Shown here: in pieces, positions 23,634 through 33,300 of the stretch
How the letters are laid out: each line of letters starts with the position of its first letter
How positions within the stretch are numbered: position 1 is the first letter of the stretch
DNA from: CAKAHY01 sp963522175
GTDB lineage: Bacteria > Bacillota > Clostridia > Lachnospirales > Lachnospiraceae
Length of the DNA stretch: 49,043 nt
Direction: 5' to 3'
Assembly (NCBI GenBank): GCA_963522175.1
Contig: CAUQXC010000013.1
Coordinates: 1 to 49,043, forward strand
Position numbers and translations under genes: made by a program
Notes under the pieces: model-generated
The model's database searches: none
The model's input: only the letters and a program-made list of their open reading frames with translations
Told to the model about the DNA's origin: nothing

Positions 23634-24374
23634 TTATGCCTTTCCGTATATCCTTAAAATATCTTCGGTATATGCTCTGTCCTTATTGTATACAATCAAA
23701 GGAGCTTCTATCTTAAGCCAAGGCTTTCCGCCTTTTACCGCTTCCACCAAAATCATATTCGGCTCCTTATCTTCAAAAGGATGTACCGTCCTCAACCTTT
23801 TAGGCTCCATGCCGTATTTGACAAGAACCTGTATTATTTCCGGCAATCTGTGCGGCTTGTGTACCATAAAAAGCTTGCCTCCGTATTTAAGTATATATGA
23901 TGCCGCAAAAACAACATCCTCAAGCTTACATTTTATTTCATGCCTTGCTATACTCAGCTTTTCACTGTCGTTCTTAAGTCCCCCGAAAACAGGCATATAC
24001 GGCGGATTGCATGTTACGACATCAAAGCTTTGGGTTTTATAAAGGTCCCTTATGTTCTTTACATCCCCGCAGTCTATATTTATCAGAGCTTCAAGTCCGT
24101 TATATTTAACGCTTCTTTTTGCCATATTTGCAATATCTTCCTGATACTCCAAAGCTGAAATCACCCCGGCCTTTGATTTTGCGCTCAAAAGCAGGGGAAT
24201 GACCGCATTTCCGCTACACAGATCCATTACCGAGGCATTTTGCTTTATCACGGCAAAGTCCGATAAAAGCACGGCATCTATGCCGAAGCAAAACACCTTG
24301 GGATTTTGTATTATTTTTAAATTATTTATCTCTAAATCATCAAGTCTTTCTTCTTCTCTAATCAGATCTGACAC
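23634..24374 (-). CDS. tRNA1(Val) (adenine(37)-N6)-methyltransferase-like protein
   Basis: 246-residue SAM-dependent methyltransferase with the motif I-like MDLCSGNAVIPLLLS and the catalytic CNPPYMP motif of N6-adenine methylases. It matches the TrmN6/YabB family, found between ricT and rsmI in many Firmicutes. It starts two bases after ricT. The exact tRNA target is inferred from the family. Confidence 0.85.
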   Translation of the reverse strand: MSDLIREEERLDDLEINNLKIIQNPKVFCFGIDAVLLSDFAVIKQNASVMDLCSGNAVIPLLLSAKSKAGVISALEYQEDIANMAKRSVKYNGLEALINIDCGDVKNIRDLYKTQSFDVVTCNPPYMPVFGGLKNDSEKLSIARHEIKCKLEDVVFAASYILKYGGKLFMVHKPHRLPEIIQVLVKYGMEPKRLRTVHPFEDKEPNMILVEAVKGGKPWLKIEAPLIVYNKDRAYTEDILRIYGKA

Positions 24375-24376
24375 TT

Positions 24377-25393
24377 TTATTTTTCACCTTTAAATCTGTT
24401 CTTAGGTCTGTTCTTGTTGTATTTTTTCTTGAAGCTTGTCTTGGATCTTTTGACCTCAAGATTTATATCCTCATTTTCATCCGAAACGGTCTCGTCCTGA
24501 ATATCTTCCATATCCAGTATTTCCTCTATCTCCTCGTTAAGCTCGGCTTCAAGCTCTTCTTCCTTAAACACGTGTTTTCTTCTTTTAAACCTTAATTCCG
24601 ATACATGATAGTCTAAAAGCTCTTTCTCGTCACCCTCTTTTTCAACCAAGACCTTTACCGTCTGTCTCAATACGTTTACCGAATTTACCTTGCCCCTTAA
24701 GCCGGTATTTGTTGTAACTTCATCGTTTTCTCTCGGCAACTTTGCATTCAAATACTCATAGGTGTCCGCCTCGTTTTTAAGACAGCACATAAGCCTTCCG
24801 CATACTCCGCTTATCTTTTGAGGATTAAGTGAAAGATTTTGCTCCTTAGCCATTTTTATGGAAACAGGAACGAAATCCGATAAATAGCTGTTACAGCATA
24901 AAGGTCTTCCGCAAGAGCCTACACCTCCCACGAGTTTTGTTTCATCTCTCACTCCGACTTGTCTGAGTTCTATTCTTACCCTGAATATCGCCGCCAAATC
25001 CTTTACCAAGTCCCTGAAATCAATTCTTCCGTCCGCTGTAAAATAAAACAGAAGTTTTGAATTATCAAAGGTATATTCAACGGATATGAGCTTCATTTCA
25101 AGCCCATGCTCTATTATCTTCTCCTTGCATATCTTAAATGCATCTTTTTCCTTAGCCCTGTTTCTTTCAACATTTTCTCTGTCTTCTTTGGTTGCAGGTC
25201 TGATAACGCTCTTTAAAGGGCTTGTTATACTCGCCTCACTGACCTCTCTGCTGCCGAGAACAACATTTCCGTATTCCAGGCCCCTCGACGTTTCCACAAC
25301 AACCTTATCGCTAACCTTTATATCAAATTCTCCCGGTGAAAAATAGTATATTTTTCCGACCTCTCTGAATCTTACACCTATAATCCTAGTCAT
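24377..25393 (-). CDS. ricT: PSP1-domain protein RicT (YaaT)
   Basis: Cytoplasmic protein of 338 residues. The N-terminal PSP1 region includes EYGNVVLG and FYFTADGRIDFRDLVKDLAAIFRVRIELRQVG. A cysteine-rich block follows (GSCGRPLCC, GVCGRLMCC). In Bacillus, RicA-RicF-RicT bind iron-sulfur clusters and direct RNase Y. The C-terminal tail from about 280 is acidic, then lysine-rich, and probably disordered. It lies between holB and trmN6, as in Bacillus. RicA and RicF are not encoded nearby. Confidence 0.9.
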   Translation of the reverse strand: MTRIIGVRFREVGKIYYFSPGEFDIKVSDKVVVETSRGLEYGNVVLGSREVSEASITSPLKSVIRPATKEDRENVERNRAKEKDAFKICKEKIIEHGLEMKLISVEYTFDNSKLLFYFTADGRIDFRDLVKDLAAIFRVRIELRQVGVRDETKLVGGVGSCGRPLCCNSYLSDFVPVSIKMAKEQNLSLNPQKISGVCGRLMCCLKNEADTYEYLNAKLPRENDEVTTNTGLRGKVNSVNVLRQTVKVLVEKEGDEKELLDYHVSELRFKRRKHVFKEEELEAELNEEIEEILDMEDIQDETVSDENEDINLEVKRSKTSFKKKYNKNRPKNRFKGEK

Positions 25394-25409
25394 TTCTTCT
25401 CCTTAATAC

Positions 25410-26417
25410 CTAAGCATCCCTAAGCTCTTCCAACAAAACGCTTATGCTCAAGTCCGTACTTACATTTGAGCTCAACCTGTCCGTCGTTTCGTCCAAAGCC
25501 TCCAGTATCTTATTTAAACCCGTAAACGAATATGCTTTTGCGACAGTAAGTAAACTTTTATATTCGCTTTTAAATATAAGCCTTTTTTCTTTTTCGCTCT
25601 CACTGTATTCGTTTTTATCCTTTATCAGGAGCACATCTCTGTACCAGCTCCTACAAAAATCAACAAACTCTCTCAGATCCGTATCCCTTTTATTCAAGAG
25701 CCTCGCGTATTCGATAACTCCCGCCATATCTGTCCACTTTATATTTTTTAAGATTTCGCAGTTTTCTTTATAAATTCGCTTTTTTTCCTCATCCCTATAC
25801 ATATCAATAGCAGCTCCGAGGTTGCCCCTCGAATATGAAGCTATTCTTTTTGCCTCTTCTTCTCCCGCTCCCAAACTGTTTTTCAGATACTCTTCTATCC
25901 TGCGTTCCTTTATATGATTCATATTTAACTTAACACATCTTGATTTTACGGTGTCGAGAAATATATCCGAATTGTTTGTAAGTAAACATATAATAACATA
26001 AGGCGGCGGTTCTTCTATGGTTTTTAAAACCGCATTTTGAGCCTCCGTATTCAGTTTATGAGCTTCATCCACAATATACAGCTTATATCTGCCTGAATAC
26101 GGTTTTATTAAAGCCGTTTCAACAAGCTGCTTCCTTATTTCGGATACGCTTATTATTCCGGGCTTCTCATGTTTTACATAAATAATATCGGGATTCGTTC
26201 CCGCCAAGGTCTGCTTGCAGGCATGGCAGCTCAGGCAGGGTCTGCCTTTATCGGCTGTACAAAAAAGCTCCAAAGAAAAAGCATTTGCCAAAGTTTTTTT
26301 ACCGAGTCCCTTATCTCCGTTTATTATATACGCATGAGAAACCTTATCTTCCCTGACGGCTTTCCTCAAATATTTTATTGTTTTTTCCTGAGATATTATC
26401 TCTTCAAAAGAAAGCAT
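25410..26417 (-). CDS. holB: DNA polymerase III delta' subunit
   Basis: Clamp-loader subunit of 335 residues. It has the Walker A-like GDKGLGKKTLAN, a zinc-binding cysteine group (CTADKGRPCLSCHACKQ), VDEAHKL and the SRC motif in VKSRCVKLNM. The C-terminal helical domain is weakly conserved, as usual. It overlaps the preceding gmk-like gene by one base, so the two are translationally coupled. Confidence 0.9.
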   Translation of the reverse strand: MLSFEEIISQEKTIKYLRKAVREDKVSHAYIINGDKGLGKKTLANAFSLELFCTADKGRPCLSCHACKQTLAGTNPDIIYVKHEKPGIISVSEIRKQLVETALIKPYSGRYKLYIVDEAHKLNTEAQNAVLKTIEEPPPYVIICLLTNNSDIFLDTVKSRCVKLNMNHIKERRIEEYLKNSLGAGEEEAKRIASYSRGNLGAAIDMYRDEEKKRIYKENCEILKNIKWTDMAGVIEYARLLNKRDTDLREFVDFCRSWYRDVLLIKDKNEYSESEKEKRLIFKSEYKSLLTVAKAYSFTGLNKILEALDETTDRLSSNVSTDLSISVLLEELRDA

Positions 26418-26998
26418 TATGCCGGCTCCATATCTTTTTCAATCTCATCCAAACATGCTCTTAAATTCTCATTTACATAAAATTTGGTAATTCCCGCTTC
26501 CTTAAGTTTTTCGTCCGAAAAATCCTCCTCGTCCGCAAGATAGCGTCTACACATTTCATCATATCTGGGAAACTCCTGCATATTCTCCCTGTTTAAAGCC
26601 CTCTGTAGTCTTATTCCCGGGTCTACGGTTATATATATAGGCACAACCTTGTCCGCCCCGAAATAATCGGCTACTTTTTTATATGACTCCAAGGTTCCTA
26701 TGACAAGGTAATTCCTGCTTTCAAGTCTTATCTTTCCGTCATCAACGGTTGCATATGTCCAGTCTCCGTACATTGTCTTATATGTACGCATTTCTATAAG
26801 CTTATTGGCTCTTTTGAACTCTTCAAGCTTTTCTCTTGTTACAAAATTATAAACCGAACCGTCCTCTTCATCGCTCCTTGGCGGTCTCGTCGTATACAGC
26901 ACAATCTTCTTTATTTTTTTACTTTCTTCAAAAAGTCTTGTATAAATAGTGTCCTTGCCTGTGGCAGACTTTCCCATTACATAATATATCTTTCCCAC
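26417..26998 (-). CDS. Guanylate-kinase-like protein in the usual tmk position
   Basis: 193-residue P-loop kinase with GKSATGKDT at the start, the GMP-binding segment YTTRPPRSDEEDGSVYNFV and a LID-like arginine stretch. The fold matches guanylate kinase, but the substrate loop TYKTMYGDW differs from the usual YYGT form, so GMP specificity is not certain. In most Firmicutes this slot before holB holds thymidylate kinase (tmk). It overlaps holB by one base and follows the decarboxylase gene by 15 bases. It may be the cell's true Gmk or a paralogue with another role. Confidence 0.75.
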   Translation of the reverse strand: MGKIYYVMGKSATGKDTIYTRLFEESKKIKKIVLYTTRPPRSDEEDGSVYNFVTREKLEEFKRANKLIEMRTYKTMYGDWTYATVDDGKIRLESRNYLVIGTLESYKKVADYFGADKVVPIYITVDPGIRLQRALNRENMQEFPRYDEMCRRYLADEEDFSDEKLKEAGITKFYVNENLRACLDEIEKDMEPA

Positions 26999-27013
26999 TT
27001 AAGCCTCTTTCTT

Positions 27014-28363
27014 TTATCGGAATACCACCTTGTAAGCCATATCTATGTATTCACAAAGTTCCTCATACACTGCATATTCCAAAACGCAGCCTTTTTTTAC
27101 CATAGGTATTCCGGGCGGATAAATAAATACGTCTTTATCCATCACTTTCTTTATATGTTTTTTTAAATATTCTTTCTTGTCTTCATCAAGCGAATTTTGT
27201 CTTATGCTAAAATCCGAAGCATTTTTTGTAATTTTTTCATCCAAATCTCTAAGTGCCGTATCCAGCCTTTCAAAGCCTTCTTTTTTATCGCAATAGCTTG
27301 TCAGCGCCAAAACATATTTTTTCTCACTCATTTCAAGCTCTATTCCGTAAACATTCCTCAAAATATCGGCAAGCTGCCTTCCGTTTAATGCGGTATTTTT
27401 TATACCTATTATCAGCTTACTTTCGTCTAAATATTTAAAGTCCTCTTCATAAAGCTCTTTTCTGAAAATCTCAAAATTTTTATATGTGTTTCGCCTGAAA
27501 TTTTCCAAATTCTTTTTGTATTCTTTAAGCTCTTTTTTTGCACTCTCTTTGCTGTATCTTATGCAGGCATCTATTGATGACATAAAAATATAAGACGGAG
27601 AGCTGCTTTCAAATATTGCAAGATTTTCCTCTGTCTTTTCTAAATCCACCCTATCCGAATTGATATGCAAAAGTGCCGTTTGAGTAAATGCGGGAAGTGA
27701 CTTGTGCAAACTCTGGATTACTATATCCGCCCCCATATACAAGGCTGTTTTTTTCTCATTCAAAAAAGTTAAATGTGCTCCGTGTGCCTCATCCACTATA
27801 AGGATAGCCGATTTTTCATGGCAAATTTTTGCTATCTCTTCAATATCACTTATTATACCATCATAAGTCGGACTTGTCATATACACAACTTTTATATTTT
27901 CATTTTCTTCCAGCGCCTTTTTTATATCACAGGGCTTTACACCCTTAAATATGCCGTAATTTTCTTCTTTTTCCACCTTCACGAACACCGGTTTAAGTGA
28001 GTTCAATCTTATAGCATTATAAGCACTGAAATGAGCATTTTGGGCAATGATTATGCCCTTATCTTCTCCCACCGCCGTTCTTATAGCCGTATGTACTCCG
28101 CAGGTGCTCCCGTTTACGAGAAAATATGTTTTCTTGGTTTTATAAACACTTTTTGCATAATCCAAAGCTTCTTTGATTATACCTTTAGCTTCGTGTAGGT
28201 CATCGGTATCTTTTAATTCGGTCAAATCTATATCAAGTAAATCACCCAGCACTTCTTTTATTTCTTCGGGCATATTTCTCTTATGCCCGGGCATATGCAT
28301 AGGGTATATACCTTTTTCGGTATATTCCCTAAGTTTATATGCCAGCATTTGTTCTTTGTTCAT
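27014..28363 (-). CDS. Orn/Lys/Arg decarboxylase-family PLP enzyme (YaaO-like)
   Basis: 449-residue fold-type I PLP enzyme. The start YPMHMPGHKRN, STCGVHTAIR, IVDEAHGAHL and the PLP lysine in SLHKSLPAFTQTALLH match the short clostridial/Bacillus YaaO group. The C-terminal FIYPPGIPMVKKG is diagnostic. It lacks the N-terminal wing domain of the large inducible decarboxylases. The reaction could be arginine or lysine decarboxylation for polyamine synthesis. Its position ahead of the kinase gene and holB parallels yaaO-tmk in Bacillus. Confidence 0.88.
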   Translation of the reverse strand: MNKEQMLAYKLREYTEKGIYPMHMPGHKRNMPEEIKEVLGDLLDIDLTELKDTDDLHEAKGIIKEALDYAKSVYKTKKTYFLVNGSTCGVHTAIRTAVGEDKGIIIAQNAHFSAYNAIRLNSLKPVFVKVEKEENYGIFKGVKPCDIKKALEENENIKVVYMTSPTYDGIISDIEEIAKICHEKSAILIVDEAHGAHLTFLNEKKTALYMGADIVIQSLHKSLPAFTQTALLHINSDRVDLEKTEENLAIFESSSPSYIFMSSIDACIRYSKESAKKELKEYKKNLENFRRNTYKNFEIFRKELYEEDFKYLDESKLIIGIKNTALNGRQLADILRNVYGIELEMSEKKYVLALTSYCDKKEGFERLDTALRDLDEKITKNASDFSIRQNSLDEDKKEYLKKHIKKVMDKDVFIYPPGIPMVKKGCVLEYAVYEELCEYIDMAYKVVFR

Positions 28364-28364
28364 T

Positions 28365-30140
28365 CTACTTAATTCGGCTTGTACTGCTCGGATTTATAAG
28401 CAAAGGTTTTCTGTCCACAACCTCTATCTTTCCTTCTTCGTTTACAACGCAATCCGACAAATAGCAGTATATTCCTTCCTTTTCAACCATTAATATTTTG
28501 AGTATGTCGGAGCCCGATGTATATATTCCGGCTCTCATCGAGGTATCATTTACAAGCAGGAACTCATTTTTTTCATCCAAAATCGCTATTTTACCTTGAA
28601 TACTCTTTGGTGATTCCGGTAAATATTCCAGATATATACTCGCAAACTCCTCATAATAGTACATGTTATAAATACTTCCTCTGAACGGCTCTGTAACCTC
28701 TTTCTTTTCACCGGTATTAACATTTATCTTTTTTATCTGACTTATATTATATCCGTCCTCCTGTTTAAGCACAACACTGTAATAAATATTGTATCCTATG
28801 GCGGTAATCGCGCTTATCCTTTCGCCTTCCTCCACATAAACCTTTCCCTTGTTTACATAGATTTTGCCATATCTTACAGAGTATTCCCTATCGTTAAGCT
28901 TTATGTCTTTTTTAGCAACTCTGTCAATATGTTTTCCGCTGATATAGTATATCCTGTCTCCTATGGACACACTCTCGCCGCGACTTTCATCCACCATATC
29001 GCCGAAGGTGTCTCTCAAGCCGTAAGCACCTTCCGTTTCGACAATGCTGTAGGTTTTATTTATTTCCGTCCCCACCTCATATTTTTTAAAGAACTTAATT
29101 TGTTCATTCTTGCAATAGCAAATACGGGCATCAAAAACTATGTAACCGGATACATCTGTATCCACTCTTTCCAAATACCCGTCTTCTCTTCTATATCTTA
29201 AAAGATTAATACCTTCCTGTCTGGATTCCAGATTTTCCATGAAGTACACCCATGTCCCGTCTTCAACAACCGAACCTGCAACAATGTTTTTTGCCCTTTC
29301 TTCATACCCCTTGTCTCTGAGTTCCCTTTGGAACGCACCGTCTTCCGAAAAAATTTCCGTTTTACTCTTTATATCCTTTAAAATACCCTTTTTATCAAAG
29401 TTATAAGTAAAGATCTCTTTTTCCAAGGAGCTCTTATTTAATAAAGAATGTGAGTCAAAGTAATATACCTTGTCATCAATATCCAGAAATTCATCCGTAG
29501 CAAGCTTACCGTTTGACTTCATATACTTTTTTTCACCGTTTACTTCCTGCCAACCTATTACGGTCTTTTTTTCCGTCTGCACTGTCGCTTCACTTTGAGT
29601 TGAGCTTTTCTTTTTTGTGAGATTTTGCTTTTTTTTCAAAGCTTCGCCCGCCATATCAAAAACATTCACAATAATAAAAACGGCTATTACAAGAGTAAAT
29701 ACCGCTACTGCGATTTGTATAAACATTTTTATCGCTTTTGATTGCTTTTTTTCAGGTTCCTCGTCTTCCGATATTTCCAATATTTCTTCTATTTCTATCA
29801 AAATACCGAGAGCCTTCTGTTCCGGTTTGTCTTCCTCGTCAAAAATCACATCATCCGTGAAGCCGTTTGCTTCTATGTCTTTAAGTCTTTTAAGGCTTTC
29901 TTTTATAAGTATTCTTATCCACGCTCTGAGTAATTTCTTTTCGGGAACCGAACTGCTTCTGTTCCACAACTGTATATAGGTATCCGCCAAAACATCCCAG
30001 CTCTCTTTTTCATCGCTCACATACTGGCGTATATCCGATAAGGTATTTTCATAAGTCAACAAAAATATGTCTTCAAAGCTTTTCACATCTTTATTTCTTA
30101 AGCCGAATATCAGTCTAGGCATCAAATCTTCACTTTGCAA
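28365..30140 (-). CDS. Membrane protein with sigma-region-2-like cytoplasmic domain and extracellular sensor
   Basis: Not a family I can name. The N-terminal about 90 residues (FGLRNKDVKSFEDIFLLTYENTL, then WDVLADTYIQLWNRSS, then LLRAWIRILIKESLKRL) look like region 2 of an ECF sigma factor, but no region 4 helix-turn-helix follows. An acidic linker, one membrane helix (about 140-160), a basic stop-transfer stretch and a long extracellular part come next. That part begins with a wall-binding-like repeat (GWQEVNGEKKYMKSNGK) and continues as repeated beta strands of a DUF5050/propeller-like sensor. The start is the TTG at 30140 after AGGGAG. The earlier GTG at 30170 lies at the predicted transcript start. 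It heads the operon and ends one base before the decarboxylase gene. Confidence 0.6.
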   Translation of the reverse strand: MQSEDLMPRLIFGLRNKDVKSFEDIFLLTYENTLSDIRQYVSDEKESWDVLADTYIQLWNRSSSVPEKKLLRAWIRILIKESLKRLKDIEANGFTDDVIFDEEDKPEQKALGILIEIEEILEISEDEEPEKKQSKAIKMFIQIAVAVFTLVIAVFIIVNVFDMAGEALKKKQNLTKKKSSTQSEATVQTEKKTVIGWQEVNGEKKYMKSNGKLATDEFLDIDDKVYYFDSHSLLNKSSLEKEIFTYNFDKKGILKDIKSKTEIFSEDGAFQRELRDKGYEERAKNIVAGSVVEDGTWVYFMENLESRQEGINLLRYRREDGYLERVDTDVSGYIVFDARICYCKNEQIKFFKKYEVGTEINKTYSIVETEGAYGLRDTFGDMVDESRGESVSIGDRIYYISGKHIDRVAKKDIKLNDREYSVRYGKIYVNKGKVYVEEGERISAITAIGYNIYYSVVLKQEDGYNISQIKKINVNTGEKKEVTEPFRGSIYNMYYYEEFASIYLEYLPESPKSIQGKIAILDEKNEFLLVNDTSMRAGIYTSGSDILKILMVEKEGIYCYLSDCVVNEEGKIEVVDRKPLLINPSSTSRIK

Positions 30141-30173
30141 ATTCAATCTCCCTGTTTTCTTTATTTGCACTCT

Positions 30174-30202
30174 ATTCTACCATTTATCCCCCCTCTTGTG
30201 AA
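30174..30202 (-). promoter_or_regulatory. Promoter of the sigma-like gene and holB-rsmI operon
   Basis: TTCACA (30202-30197) and TAGAAT (30179-30174) are 17 bases apart, each one mismatch from consensus. No other promoter or terminator is evident down to 22767, so all seven genes may be on one transcript. Confidence 0.7.
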
Positions 30203-30213
30203 TTGAATATTTG

Positions 30214-30260
30214 TAAAAAAAATAAGACTTACACATCTTTATTGATATGTAAGCCTTATT
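30214..30260 (-). terminator. Terminator of the glycoside hydrolase gene
   Basis: AATAAGGCTTACA and TGTAAGTCTTATT pair over 13 bases with one G-T wobble and are followed by a run of T on the minus strand. Confidence 0.88.
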
Positions 30261-30312
30261 TTCGCGTTTTTGTGTTAGTTAGTATATAAGTTATTTGTCT
30301 TATTTAGCAATA

Positions 30313-33300
30313 TTATTTAGTTTGTTCTACACCGTTTACAACCCATGCACCGTTGCCGTTTACGTTGTATTTTCCTTCAACCGTCGTATTTACGGCTAAT
30401 GAACCGTCGGCATTAAAGTAATAACACTTTTCTTTTCCGTCAGCCGCCTTTATCCATTTCCAGCCTGTCTGCATTTCGCCTTCGCTTCCGTTTGCCTCGG
30501 CGCTTAAGTAGTACCATGCACCTGACGCATTTTTATACCAGCCGGTTCTCATTTCACCGTTTTCATCAAAGATGTACCATGTCTTTACACCGTTAACTTC
30601 CTTATACGCCCATGTATTCTTTACAGCCTCATTTCCCTGCACAAGCTTCCACTTGTTTCCGCTCTTTTGCCATGTACCTGTAATCTTTACATATTTTGTA
30701 TTTTCGGTCTTTTCAGCAGTCTTTTTAACTCTACCGCCGGAACCGCCCGAGCCGCCTCTTCCCGAGCCGCCTGAGCCGCCGGAACTTCCTCTTCCAGAAC
30801 CTCCGTAGTTACCTGAACCCGAACCGGAATTTGAGTTTTGGTTTTGGTTTGAATTCGAATTCTGATTTGCGTTTGAGTTTTGATTCGAATTTTGGTTTGC
30901 TTTCACAAGCTCGCTTACAGCTTTTCTTATTGCCTGAATCTGATTTTCAAGCTTTGTAACGCTGTTGCTTTCTTCTACGAGTGTTTCCGCCTTTACAAGC
31001 TCTCTTTCAAGCTTCGCAAAACTCTGCTTTGTGTACTCATTTTCCTTATTGCCGAATTCCTGTCTTACTTTTTCCACCTCGGCTCTCAATCTCGCTCTTG
31101 AAGCTTCAAGCTGTTCGGATGAAACTGTATAAAGCGCCTTATACTTTCTGTTGCTTGTTGCCGGAACAACTTCCTTATCCCAACCTGCGAACACATAGTT
31201 CTTTCTTTCAGGTACTTCCGGAATCTCCGGCATATTTCCGATTTCAACATACTGCCTGCTAAGTTCGGTTCCGTCGTAATCCTCAAATACTACTTCGTAA
31301 GCTTTCTTATAGAATACTCCGTAAACACTGTCAGTCGAAAGCATAAAGCTTATGAATCCGTCTTTTTCGACGCTGTCTACGACATCCACGGATACGCCGT
31401 CTTCAAGCTTCTTATATGACACGACCTTATAGTCAGCCATATTTCTGTCTTTTTTAGGTACTTCAACCGTAACTCTCACGGTCTTTGCTTCTTCTATCTC
31501 GGTTTCTTTGCGATTTTGATTTTCTACAGTTTCTTTTACAAGCTTTGAGTTTATGAAGAAGCCTGTTTCCATATCTTCCACAGCATCCGAGCTGCTTGCT
31601 TTAAGTGTATTTTTGTCGGTTTTTGTAAGTTCAAGTCTTAAAGCCGCTTCTTCATTGTCTGCAACTACAGCTTCAAATATGGTCTGTAAGTCCTCTTTAT
31701 CCGCATTTGCATACCATGTTGACGGATTTGTCTTTGTGTATACATCATTTACAATTCTGTCATCCTTTGAGTATACTGCAACAAGTCTTACGCTGTATTC
31801 AGGCATAACAAAGCTTATTTCGACATTATTCTTGTCAGCAATCTCAAGGGCTTCAGGCATAACTCTCCAATATTTAAAAGTCATTCCTTCCTTCTCGTTC
31901 GCTCTTACACTAAGCTGTGTTCCCTTTTCGAAGCTCGCACTGCTTGCCTGCATCTGCTCGCCTGCCGCGCTTATGATTTCTCCGTCTTCTACAAATACTT
32001 CTCTTGCAGACTTACTCATTATCTTAAACGGAACTTTGATTTTTCCGGAATACTTCACAATACCTTCAACTACTGCATAAGCGGTACCTATCTTGTTATT
32101 ATTCTCATATTTTATACGGTAATCCAAGCCGTATTTTAAAGCTGTTCCGTCCTTTGTAACCTCAACCTTTGCTTTTACAGGAGCCTTCAATTCGTCAACA
32201 ATGTATCTGCTGTTCTCTACCTGTGCCTTAACTCCCGAATTTTCGTCGGCAATATTTATAGTATCCTTTGCAAGTTTTATTCTAAGCTCACCGGCACTCA
32301 TAAATCTATCCTGCTGACCTCCTGAACCGTAAGTATGTACACCCTCAAGTTTTACATACTTTGCACTTACAGGATCAAAGGATGCCTGCTTCCAGCCTTG
32401 TTCGTTTTCCCATGTTCCGTGAGCCACTTCTTTCCATTCCTGAGCATCGGAGCTTACATAAATCTTATACTCTCTTACTCTTCCGTTAGCTTCACCGCCT
32501 CTTGCAAAGTATCTGATACCGTCTACGGTATTCTCTTCTTCCATTCCAAGACTTATCCATCTGTGTTCTAACTGAGCATATAAGCTCCACTTTGTATGCC
32601 ATAAAGTAGAAGTGTTGCCGTCTACAGCATTAGCTGCCATATCCTGAGGGATTTGCTCGCTTCCGACCTCTACATTTGTCTTCTCTCGCGGATAATCCCT
32701 GCTTGGATCTTCTGCAGTTTCAGCCGCTTCGTCCGCATCAAGAATTATCTCCGTCTTTTTCCTTGTCAAATGATCCTCGGACTCAACAACTATGTATGCC
32801 TTCTTTTCTCCTTCTGCGTTAGGTATAAAGGTTGCACTTGCATTGTCCTTTGTTTCCATATTTATTGTATCTACAAACAAAGCCTGATTACTTACTTTTC
32901 CTGAATTTATAACTTCGCTTGAGTATGAAATTCCGTTTATTTCAAGTTTACTGAGCTGCGCAGTTCTGTTTGTTGTATAAGAACCTGTAGCAGGCTTTAA
33001 TTCAACCTCCGTTATTCCTACGCTAGGCTTTCTTGTCATGCCGGTATCATTTGTAGAGTTTTTAACGGTAAGCCTTACAAAGGTAAATGTTACCGGGGTA
33101 AAGTCATAAGTATATTCTTTTACATTTTGACTATACTCGTCTTCTCCTATTGTTTCAACCGTTTCAAGCTTAGTCCATGCCGAACCGTCTTCTGAAACCT
33201 CAATAATTGTGGTATTTGCATCAGGATACCTTAATGATGAATTATCTTTTGCAAAGTACACTACAACCTGTCCGAGTCTTTGCTGAGTAGCGTATTCAAA

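Noticed and set aside
30572..30808. Plus-strand frame rich in PPEPPEPPLPEPP
   Set aside because: It is the complement of the Gly/Ser linker of the large hydrolase, with no start signals.
30729..30900. CRISPR array
   Set aside because: The repeats are short, degenerate and in frame, encoding a Gly/Asn/Ser linker. No repeat-spacer structure or cas gene is present in the window.
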